64,000 nucleotides of DNA from Burkholderiales bacterium (GTDB lineage Bacteria > Pseudomonadota > Gammaproteobacteria > Burkholderiales > SG8-39): NCBI GenBank assembly GCA_027493935.1, contig JAOSJV010000001.1, positions 682,001-746,000 on the forward strand. Direction: 5' to 3'. Numbering within the stretch: position 1 is the stretch's first letter; each line of letters starts with the position of its first letter. Both the position numbers and the translations under genes were made by a program. Below the pieces are notes generated by a model that worked only from the letters and a program-made list of their open reading frames with translations, was not told the origin of the DNA and searched no databases. Below, in pieces: positions 54,764 to 62,982 of this stretch.

Positions 54764-56563
54764 TCATTGGACCCGCTGGTCCGGGGTCCGCAGCCGGCCG
54801 GGGTTGGGTTCGGACAGGAAGTCCTCGCCAGGCAGGAACACGCGATAGCCGCGGTAGTCGCCGTCGAGGCTCGGGTCGCGGACCACCAGCGGCCGCAGGA
54901 AGATGACGAGCTCGGTCTTGGTGTTCTGCAGGTTGCGGTTGGCGAGCCAGTCGCCGACGAGCGGCAGCCGATTGACGCCCGGGATGGTGTCGTCGTTGTT
55001 CTGCACCCCGTCCTGGATCAGCCCGCCCATGACCGCGACCTGGCCGCTCGCGATATTGATGATCGACTCCATCTCGCGCGTCTGGACCTCCGGGATGCGG
55101 CTCACGATCGGGGCGATGCCGCAGTTCGGCACGTTGCCGCACGGGTTGGCGAGCACCGGGTTGGGGTCGTTCACGAAGCTCACGATGCGCGAGATGGTCG
55201 GCTTGACGTTGAGCAGGATGTTGTCGTTGTCGCTGATTTGCGGCGTGACGTTCATGACGAAACCGACCGGGACTACCGCGGGCGTCGTGGTGAACGTCGT
55301 GAGCGCGCTGGTCTGGGTCTGCGAGGTCTGCGCCGAGATCGTGAAGTACACGCGATTGTCGACCACCTTCAGGATCGCGGTCTGGTTGTTGATTACGCTG
55401 ATCCGCGGGCTGGAGAGCACGCGCACCGTGCCGAAGCTCTCGAGCAGCTGCAGCGTCAGGTTGAAGCTCGACGAACTGTAGCGGAAGGTGAAGAGCGATT
55501 GCGTCGGCGTGCCGGCCGGCGTCGGGTTGCCGGCGGCCACGCCGCCCGCGCTCACCACCGCGTTGCCGTTCCAGAGCAGGTTCCAGTCGATGCCTTGCTG
55601 GTAGCTGTTGTTCAGCGCGACCTCGACGATCGTCGCCTCGATCAGCACCTGGCGCCGCGCGCTCACCAGCACCTGGTCGAGGAATTCCTGCAGCCTCTCG
55701 TGCTGGCGCGAGGTGGCGCGCACGAACAGCACCCCGGTCTCCGGGTTGGAGATCACCGAAGCCGCCTCGCGGAAGCTGACCGCCGGCGCGGGTGCCGCGG
55801 TGGCGATCTGCACCCCGGCCTGGCCGGGCGCGGCGCCGGCCGCAGGCGCAGCGGGCGCCGCCGAAGGCTGCGCCGTTTGGCCGGTTGGCAGGATCTTGTC
55901 GGTCTCGCGGAGCACGTCCTTGACGTTCTCCACCAGCGTTTCCCAGAAGCGGTTCCTCGCCTCGTTGCGGACCTGCACCGAGGAGACGTTGCTGCCGCTC
56001 GCGCTTCCGGCCGCCCCACCGCCGCCCGACCCCGCGCTGCCGAGCCCGATCTGCGTCGAGACGCCGACCTGGCCGGTCGTGTCGCGCGCCATGTTGACGT
56101 AGTCGATCTTGTAGACGCGCAGGAAGGGCGAATCGGGCATGACGAGCAGGTTCGGCCCGTCGAGCTCGTAGCGCATGTCGACCTGCTTGGAGATCCGGTT
56201 CAGGAGCTGCGGCAGGGTCTGGTCGATCGCGTTCAGGGTGACCGTCCCGGTGATCCCGGGATGGATGTCGATGTTGAGCTTCGCGTCACGCGCGAGCGCG
56301 AACAGCAGCTCGTGCACCCGCACGTTGTTCACGACCACGCTGTAGGTCTCGGCGCGCTCGGCCGGGCGCGGGCGCGGCGGCGCCGGCGGCAGCTGCACCG
56401 GGGCCGGGATGCTGGCTGTGGGCGGCGCTGGTTGGGCGACGGTGTGGCCTTCCGAGGGCTGCATCGGCGGCGACGCACAGCCTGCGAGGGCCAACGCAGC
56501 CGCACACCCGGCGGCGAAGGCGACGCGCCCCATCTGCGACCGGCGGAAGAGCGGATTTTTCAA
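54764..56563 (-). CDS. mshL: MshL-like outer-membrane secretin
   Basis: A 599-residue lipoprotein that forms the outer-membrane pore for the pilus. The signal peptide ends in a lipobox LAGC (C29). N-terminal STN and N1-like domains (NNVRVHELLFALARDAKLNI, ITGTVTLNAIDQTLPQLLNR) and a Gly/Ser-rich insert come next. The secretin core has QVLIEATIVEVALNNSYQQG, SPRISVINNQTAILKV, the gate motif VPVG and, near the end, TKTELVIFLRPLVVRD. It is preceded by an AT-rich region with a likely promoter. Confidence 0.93.
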   Translation of the reverse strand: MKNPLFRRSQMGRVAFAAGCAAALALAGCASPPMQPSEGHTVAQPAPPTASIPAPVQLPPAPPRPRPAERAETYSVVVNNVRVHELLFALARDAKLNIDIHPGITGTVTLNAIDQTLPQLLNRISKQVDMRYELDGPNLLVMPDSPFLRVYKIDYVNMARDTTGQVGVSTQIGLGSAGSGGGGAAGSASGSNVSSVQVRNEARNRFWETLVENVKDVLRETDKILPTGQTAQPSAAPAAPAAGAAPGQAGVQIATAAPAPAVSFREAASVISNPETGVLFVRATSRQHERLQEFLDQVLVSARRQVLIEATIVEVALNNSYQQGIDWNLLWNGNAVVSAGGVAAGNPTPAGTPTQSLFTFRYSSSSFNLTLQLLESFGTVRVLSSPRISVINNQTAILKVVDNRVYFTISAQTSQTQTSALTTFTTTPAVVPVGFVMNVTPQISDNDNILLNVKPTISRIVSFVNDPNPVLANPCGNVPNCGIAPIVSRIPEVQTREMESIINIASGQVAVMGGLIQDGVQNNDDTIPGVNRLPLVGDWLANRNLQNTKTELVIFLRPLVVRDPSLDGDYRGYRVFLPGEDFLSEPNPGRLRTPDQRVQ

Positions 56564-56623
56564 GGCAGGGATTCCCGGTTCTCTCGCCTCGGAGGGGCGG
56601 CAGGAGCCTTTTCTGCAAAGCTT

Positions 56624-56660
56624 ACTATAACGAAGAAGCCTAAGAAACTGTTTTATCGAC
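56624..56660 (-). promoter_or_regulatory. Possible promoter in AT-rich gap before mshL
   Basis: In this GC-rich window the stretch 56620-56660 is unusually AT-rich. On the minus strand it contains TTATAGTAAG with TATAGT (56629-56624) as a -10 candidate, about 60 bp before the mshL start. No good -35 element is present at the right distance. Confidence 0.35.
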
Positions 56661-56699
56661 GCAAAGAGGGTGTGGCCTAGTGCCGGTTCCAGGTGAGAA

Positions 56700-58400
56700 C
56701 TATTGCTGATTCTGGATCCGCATCCTTCCGAAGCTGCGGGGGTAGGGCGTGCGGGCCTTGAGGGTCTCGGGCAGCTGTCCCATCGCGGTGATCGTGTCGG
56801 CGACCGACGGATAGCTGCCGTAGGCGAGCGCGTAGTACTGGCGGTCGTCGAGCTTCACGCTGTAGACGTGGGCCTCGTCGATCGACAGCAGGCGGGCGAC
56901 CTGGGCGAGCAGGTCTTCGAGGATATCGACGTTCGTGGCGCTGACCGTCAGGAGCTCGATGGCGTAGTGCCGCGGCGGCGCGGTCTTGAGCCATTCCTGG
57001 GTTGCGGCGAAGCGCTGGCGCGCGAGCTCGCCCGTCCCCGGCGGACGCGGGCCCGCGCTCGGTGCGACTGCATCCGCGGGAGCGGGGGGGCGCCGCGCGC
57101 GGCTGCGCTGCTGGAGCGCGGGGCGCGGGTGCGCCCGCCGCGACGGTGGCCGCGGCGTGTTCCGTCTCGTCCGCCGCCGCGGCGGGCGGCGGGCTTGGCA
57201 CGGCGGGTTCGGCCGTGGTCGGCGGCGCAGGCGCCGCGGCAGGAGGCGACGCGGTCGCGGCCGGGCCCTGCTGCTCGGACGCCGCCGCCGCCGGGCCGGC
57301 GGCGGCGGGCGGGGGCGCAGCGCTCGGCGCCGGACTGACTGCGGTTGCCGCAGGCGTGGCGCTCGCCGCGTTGGCGGCCGGCGCGGGCGGTTGCGCGGCA
57401 GCCGCAGCGCTCGGCGCGGCGTCGGCGCGCCGCTCGTGCGCATTCGACGACCCCGGGCCGATCGCTCGGGCATGCGTCTGCGGCGCAGTGCCCGAGGGCG
57501 TGAGCGACCGATACAGATGCACCGCCAGGCCGATCGCGAGCCCGACCGTGAGCCCCGCGCCCGCGACCCACCACGCGCCCGAGGGCCTGCGCGAAGGCTT
57601 GAACTCCGCGTCGCGCACCGCGGCGCGGGCCTGCTTGACGGTAATCTGGTGGGTGCCCTCGGCGAACGCCGCCAGCAGCGACTTGTCGGCGAGGATGTTC
57701 ACGCGCCGCGTGAGCCCCTGCGACGCCTGCGCGATCAGGCGCAGCGCCGCCGGCGTGAACACGCTCGGCCCGCGGTAGCCGGCCGCGCGCATGCGAAACT
57801 CGATGTACTGCGCGACGTCGTCGCGCACCAGCGGCTCGAGCCGGAAGCTGTGGATGATGCGCTCCTTGATCTGGCGCATGTGCGGCAGCGCGAGGTGCTG
57901 GTCGAGCTCGGGCTGCCCGAACAGCACGATGTGCAGCAGCTTGTGGCGGTTCGACTCGAGGTTCGAGAGCAGCCGGATCTCCTCCAGCGTCTCGAGCGGC
58001 ATCGCGTGCGCCTCGTCGATCAGCACGACCACCCGCTTGCCGGCTGCGTAGCGCCGGATAAGGTCCTCCTGCAGTGCGCGCAGCAGCACGGTCGTGCGGC
58101 GGCCCTCGACGCTCACGCGCAGGTCGTCGGCGATCGTGTGCAGGATCTCGTCGCGCGACAGCGAGGGGTTCGCGAGGTAGATCGTCTCGATGTGCTTGGG
58201 CAGGCGCTCGATCAGCACGCGGCAGAGCATCGTCTTGCCGCTGCCCACCTCGCCGGTGATCTTGATGATCCCTTCCTCGTGCCCGATCGCGTACAGCAGC
58301 GCCTCGAGCGTCGCGCCGCGATTGGCACCCGCGAAGAAGAAATCGGTGTGCGGCGTGATGCGGAAGGGGGCTCGTTCAGCCCGAAGTGGCCGAGATACAT
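56700..58400 (-). CDS. mshM: MshM-type AAA ATPase fused to a SPOR-like domain (two frameshifts)
   Basis: About 566 residues. The ATG at 58400 gives MYLGHFGLNE, and after a one-base correction PFRITPHTDFFFAGA, the classic ExeA/MshM opening. The AAA domain has Walker A GEVGSGKT and Walker B VVVLIDEAHAMPLETLEEIR. A membrane helix (VAGAGLTVGLAIGLAVHLY) leads to about 130 Ala/Pro-rich residues. After a second correction in a run of seven Gs near 57090 comes a C-terminal domain (HYAIELLTVSATNVDILEDL; QYYALAYGSYPSVADTITAM) of the SPOR type that binds peptidoglycan. ATPase, helix, linker and SPOR together recall DamX. Confidence 0.82.
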
Positions 58401-58549
58401 GCGGCGGTGGCGGTGCCTCGCGGGTGCCCGCGATGCGCCGGCGGCCGAAAGTGCCGCGCGCGGCAGCGTCGCTGGTCGTTGCGGGCAAATCTCCCTGTGG
58501 CGGCCATTCTAAGCCATGACCGCGCCGGGCAGGAGGGGCGCCTACCGGG

Positions 58550-59980
58550 TCACTGCTTCTGCAGCGACTCCATGCGGCTGTAGAGCGTGGTGCGGTTGAT
58601 GCCGAGCAGCTTCGCCGCCTGGCTCACGTTGCCGCGCGTGAGCTTCATCGCGGCCTCGATGTAGCCCTGCTCCCAGGCCTTCAGCATGCTGTCGAGGTTG
58701 AAGCTCCTCTCGCGCTGCAGGTGCCGCTGCGCCTGGTCGACCAGCGTCTCGGGGTCGCTCGGCAGGCCGAACTCCTGCGGCGGCGGCGCGGCCGCCGCGA
58801 CGTCGAGCTCGGGCTCGAGCTCCTCGCCCGAGAGCCGCTGGCCGGCGTACTTCGTGGTGAGCCGGATCACGATGTTGCGCAGCTCGCGCACGTTGCCGGG
58901 GAAGTGATAGTCGCGCCAGAGCTTCATCGCGCTCTCGTCCACCGTGAACGGCGCGATCTTCGCCTGCTCGGCGTAGAACCTGCTGAAGTGCTCGAGCAGG
59001 AGCAGCTTGTCGTCCTCCATCTCGCGCAGCGGCGGCACGTTGATCGTGAACACGCTCAAGCGGTGGTAGAGGTCGGCACGGAAGTTGCCTTTCTTGATTT
59101 CCTGCCGCAGGTCGCGGTTGGTGGCGGCGATGACCCGCGCCCGGCTGAAGCGGCGCTGCGTCTCGCCGACGCGCTGGTACTCGCCGTTCTCCAGCACGCG
59201 CAGGAGCTTCGCCTGCAGCTCGAGCGGCAGCTCGCCGATCTCGTCCAGGAACAGGGTGCCGTCGGCGGCGTCCTCGAAGTAGCCCGACTTGTTCGTGAGC
59301 GCCCCGGTGAAAGCGCCCTTCACGTAGCCGAACAGCGTCGGCTCGACCAGGGTCGGCGCGATCGCCGCGCAGTTCAGCGCGAGGAACGGCTTGTCGCGTC
59401 GGCTCGACATGCGGTGGAGCGCGCTCGCCACCATCTCCTTGCCGCTGCCGGACTCGCCCTCGATCAGGCACGGGAACGGTGCGTCGGCGTACTGGCTCAC
59501 CTGGCTGCGCAGCTTCTGCATCGCGGGGCTGCGTCCGACCATGGCACCCGCGTCCGAGACCTGCCCGCCCGATATCTCGGCCTCGCGCACTTGCAGCGCA
59601 TGCAGCAGGATGCGCTTCAGGCTTTCCGGGTCGCACGGCTTGGCGACGAACTCGGCCGCGCCGAGCGCCCGCGCGTGGCGCGCGTTCGCGGCGTCGTTCT
59701 GACCCGAGAGCACCAGGATCTTGATGCTCGGCGAGTGCGCGAGCAGATCGGCCACCAGCTGGAAGCCCTCGTCGGGCCGATGCGGCAGCGGCGGCAGTCC
59801 GAGGTCGACGAGCGCCAGTTCCGGCGGCGCGTCGAGCTGCCGGAGCAGGCTGATCGCGTGGCCGCGCGAGTCGCTCGCGAGCACCTCGAAATCCTTGCCG
59901 AGCGCATAGGCGAGCGTGTCCGTGATCAGCGGATCGTCGTCGACGAGGAGAAGAGTCGGCTTGGTGTCGGTCTCAGGCAT
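58550..59980 (-). CDS. Sigma-54-dependent response regulator, PrsR-like
   Basis: A 476-residue activator. The receiver has acidic residues in LLVDDDPLI, phospho-acceptor D59 in LALVDLGLPP and Lys in FVAKPCDP. The AAA+ domain has Walker A GESGSGKE (175-182), the sigma-54-contacting loop GAFTGA (222-227) and Walker B DGTLFLDEIGELPL. The Fis-type helix-turn-helix is NVSQAAKLLGINRTTLYSRM. The insert DLGLPP...DEGF in the receiver recalls PrsR. It is the nearest upstream gene of the msh genes on the same strand and overlaps the ATPase gene by 8 bp. It probably controls pilus genes with sigma-54. Confidence 0.92.
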   Translation of the reverse strand: MPETDTKPTLLLVDDDPLITDTLAYALGKDFEVLASDSRGHAISLLRQLDAPPELALVDLGLPPLPHRPDEGFQLVADLLAHSPSIKILVLSGQNDAANARHARALGAAEFVAKPCDPESLKRILLHALQVREAEISGGQVSDAGAMVGRSPAMQKLRSQVSQYADAPFPCLIEGESGSGKEMVASALHRMSSRRDKPFLALNCAAIAPTLVEPTLFGYVKGAFTGALTNKSGYFEDAADGTLFLDEIGELPLELQAKLLRVLENGEYQRVGETQRRFSRARVIAATNRDLRQEIKKGNFRADLYHRLSVFTINVPPLREMEDDKLLLLEHFSRFYAEQAKIAPFTVDESAMKLWRDYHFPGNVRELRNIVIRLTTKYAGQRLSGEELEPELDVAAAAPPPQEFGLPSDPETLVDQAQRHLQRERSFNLDSMLKAWEQGYIEAAMKLTRGNVSQAAKLLGINRTTLYSRMESLQKQ

Positions 59981-60703
59981 CTGCGGGGGCTTCGATGCAG
60001 CGCAGGAATGCGCGCTCCAGTGAGCGTTCGCCGTAATGGTCGCACAGCGCCCGGGGGTTCCTGCGAAATACGGCACACCTTGGTGCAGGATGACCATCCG
60101 GTCGCAGATCTCGGCCACGTCGGACAGGGCGTGGGACGTGAAGAACAGGCTCGCGCCCCGGCCGCGCAGGTCCGCGAGCAGGGCTTTGACGCCGGCGCGC
60201 GCCTTCGGATCGAGGCCGCTCATCGGCTCGTCCAGCACGTACAGGTCTCGCCCGGACAGGAAGCACGCGGCGAGGCCGAGCTTCTGGGTCATGCCCTTCG
60301 AATACGCGCGCACCGGGCGGTCCAGCGCGGCGGGGTCGAGGTCCAGCGCCGCGAGCATCCGCGCCACGGCGGCCGCGTCGTAGGGCCGATTCTGCAGCGA
60401 GAGCATGAAGCCGAGGAAGTCGCGCCCGGTGAGGTAGTAGGGCGGCAGGAAGCGCTCGGGCAGGAAGGCGAGGCGCGCGCGCGCGCGCGGCTCGGTGTGG
60501 CGGATGCCGAAAAGCTCGATCGAACCGCCGTCCAGCGCGCAGAAATCGAGCATGCACCTGATGAGCGTCGTCTTGCCGGCGCCGTTCACGCCGACCAGGC
60601 CGAAGAATTCGCCCGCCGCCACTTCGAGATCCACGGCGCGCAGCACGGGAGCGCGGCCATAGCGCTTCTTCACGGCCGCCAGCCGGACGACCGGTGCGCT
60701 CAT
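59973..60703 (-). CDS. ABC transporter ATP-binding protein (one frameshift)
   Basis: About 243 residues. Walker A is GVNGAGKTTLIRCM and Walker B YVLDEPMSGLDP. The signature reads YSKGMTQKLGLA, with SKG instead of SGG, as in many ABC-2 exporters. The last 27 residues are in another frame after 60055, restored by adding one C to a CCCCC run. No permease gene is adjacent; the ABC-2 permease at 40498-41259 is the only candidate partner in the window. Overlap with the regulator gene (8 bp) indicates co-translation with it. Confidence 0.85.
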
Positions 60704-60870
60704 GCGGCAGCCGTCATGCCGAGATCGGATCGAAGCGAGGTGCGCACGACCCCGCATGATAGCGCACCGTCATAGCGGCTCCGGTGCGCCGTGCGCGTCG
60801 ATGCACTAGAATTCGCCCGTCCTACTGCCCGGGCGCCCGCTGCGCGGGCCCCCGGGCAGGTTCCCCGAGC

Positions 60871-61699
60871 GTGCTCATCCAGGCGGCCCCGGTGTCCCCC
60901 GACCACCTCGTCGAGATCGAAGGCGTATCGTTCGCGTACCAAGAGGCCCAGCCGGTCCTGTCCAGCGTCACGCTGCGCATCCCGCGCGGCAAGGTGGTCG
61001 CGATCATGGGCGGAAGCGGGTCGGGAAAGACCACCATCCTGCGGCTGATCGGCGGCGCCCTGCGCGCCTCCGGCGGCGAGGTGCGCGTCTTCGGGCGCAG
61101 CATGGAGCGCATCGGCTCGAGCGAGCTCTACCGGCTGCGGCGGCGCATGGGCATGCTGTTCCAGTTCGGCGCGCTCTTCACCGATCTTACGGTGTTCGAG
61201 AACGTGGCTTTCCCGATGCGCGAGCGCACCGGCCTGCCCGACGAGCTCATCCGGCCGCTGGTGCTGATGAAGCTGCAGGCGGTCGGGCTGCGCGGCGCGG
61301 CGGCCCCTCATGCCGCGGCAGCTCTCCGGCGGCATGGCGCGGCGGGTGGCGCTCGCGCGCGCGATCGCGCTCGACCCCGACCTGGTGATGTACGACGAGC
61401 CGTTCACCGGGCTCGATCCGATCTCGCTCGGTGTGATCGGCCAGCTGATACGGCGCCTGAACGACGCGCTCGGCGCGAGCTCGATCGTCGTCACCCACGA
61501 CGTGCACGAGTCGCTCGCGATCGTCGACTACATCTACTTCATCTCCGGCGGACGCGTCGTCGCCGAGGGGACGCCCGACGAGGTGCGCCGTTCGACAATG
61601 CCGTTCGTGCACCAGTTCGTGCACGCCGAGGCCGACGGTCCGGTGCCGTTCCACTATCCCGCGCCCGAGTACCGGAGCGACCTCGTGGCCGCGCAATGA
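60871..61699 (+). CDS. mlaF: Phospholipid transport ATPase MlaF (one frameshift)
   Basis: The ATPase of the Mla system that keeps outer-membrane lipid asymmetry. About 276 residues: Walker [29 protein letters not shown] (typical of MlaF), signature [20 protein letters not shown], Walker [10 protein letters not shown]. The two halves are joined by removing one base near 61305 (CGGCCCCTCATG). GTG 60871 is used; a second GTG at 60892 is possible. The stop overlaps the mlaE start. Confidence 0.92.
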
Positions 61700-62493
61700 T
61701 GGCTCGCGGCCTGCTCGATCTGCTCGCCGCGCTCGGCGGGCGCGTGAACGGCGCGGTCGTCCGGCTGGGCTTCGCGAGCCGGTTCTTCCTCGCCGTGCTC
61801 GCGGGCTCGGGCACGAGCCTGCGCCGGCTGCCGCTCACGATCCGCGAGATCTATTTCGCCGGCGTGCTCTCGCTGGTCATCATCGTGGTGTCGGCGCTCT
61901 TCGTCGGCATGGTGCTCGGCTTGCAGGGCTACGACACGCTGGTGCGCTACGGCTCGGCCGAGGCGCTCGGCACGCTGGTGGCGCTGTCGCTCACGCGCGA
62001 GCTCGGTCCGGTGCTGGCGGCGCTGCTGTTCGCGAGCCGGGCCGGCTCGGCGATCACCGCCGAGATCGGCCTGATGAAGACCACCGAGCAGCTCTCGGCG
62101 ATGGAGATGATGGCGGTCGATCCGGTCGCGCGCATCGTCGGGCCGCGCTTCTGGGGCGGCGTGATCTCGATGCCGCTGCTCGCCGCGATCTTCACGGTGG
62201 TGGGGATCTTCGGCGGCTACCTCATCGGCGTCGTGCTGATCGGGCTCGATCCGGGCTCGTTCTGGTCGCAGATGCAGAACGCGGTCGACCTGCGCGAGGA
62301 TATCGTGAACGGGTTGATCAAGGCGGCCGTGTTCGGCGTGGCGGTGACCCTGATCGCGGTGTTCGAGGGGTACGACGCGGTGCCGACGGCCGAGGGCGTG
62401 TCGCGCGCCACGACGCGCACGGTGGTGACCTCCGCGCTCGCGGTCCTGGCGCTCGATTTCGTGCTCACTGCATTCATGTTCAGGGGCGTGTGA
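61696..62493 (+). CDS. mlaE: Phospholipid transport permease MlaE
   Basis: A 265-residue inner-membrane permease with about five membrane segments. [40 protein letters not shown] and [20 protein letters not shown] are signatures of the MlaE/YrbE family. Start codons ATG ATG overlap the mlaF stop; either could be used. It works with MlaF, MlaD and the periplasmic carrier MlaC, whose gene is not in the window. Confidence 0.95.
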   Translation: MMARGLLDLLAALGGRVNGAVVRLGFASRFFLAVLAGSGTSLRRLPLTIREIYFAGVLSLVIIVVSALFVGMVLGLQGYDTLVRYGSAEALGTLVALSLTRELGPVLAALLFASRAGSAITAEIGLMKTTEQLSAMEMMAVDPVARIVGPRFWGGVISMPLLAAIFTVVGIFGGYLIGVVLIGLDPGSFWSQMQNAVDLREDIVNGLIKAAVFGVAVTLIAVFEGYDAVPTAEGVSRATTRTVVTSALAVLALDFVLTAFMFRGV

Positions 62494-62499
62494 CGCATC

Positions 62500-62982
62500 A
62501 TGATGAGCAAGCGGATTGTGGATATCTGGGTGGGCGCGTTCGTCCTCGGCGGCCTCGCGTCGATCATGTTCCTCGCGCTCAAGGTCGCCAACCAGAGCAC
62601 GTTCGCGCTCGCCGCCGGCCAGACGTACCGGGTGCAGGCGCGGTTTGATAACATCGGCGGCCTCAAGGTGCGCGCGCCGGTGAAGAGCGCCGGCGTCCTG
62701 GTCGGGCGCGTCGCCGGCGTCCGCTTCGACAACGAGTCGTTCGAGGCGGTGGTGGAGATGGAACTCGACGCGGCCTACCGCTTTCCGCGCGACACGGCGG
62801 CGAAGATCCTGACCTCGGGGCTGCTCGGCGAACAGTACATCGGGCTCGCAGCCGGCGGCGATACCGCGAGTCTCAAGGACGGCGACACGTTGAAAATTAC
62901 CCAGTCTGCGATCGTGCTCGAAAATCTGATCGGCCAGTTTCTGTACAGTAAGGCCGCCGACGGGAACGGGAAGAAGGAATGA
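62500..62982 (+). CDS. mlaD: Phospholipid transport MCE protein MlaD
   Basis: A 160-residue bitopic protein with one N-terminal helix (IWVGAFVLGGLASIMFLAL) and a single MCE domain (QARFDNIGGLKVRAPVKSAG, LLGEQYIGLAAGGD). Hexamers form a channel on top of MlaE. It begins six bases after the mlaE stop and overlaps mlaA by four bases (ATGA). Length is typical. Confidence 0.94.
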   Translation: MMSKRIVDIWVGAFVLGGLASIMFLALKVANQSTFALAAGQTYRVQARFDNIGGLKVRAPVKSAGVLVGRVAGVRFDNESFEAVVEMELDAAYRFPRDTAAKILTSGLLGEQYIGLAAGGDTASLKDGDTLKITQSAIVLENLIGQFLYSKAADGNGKKE

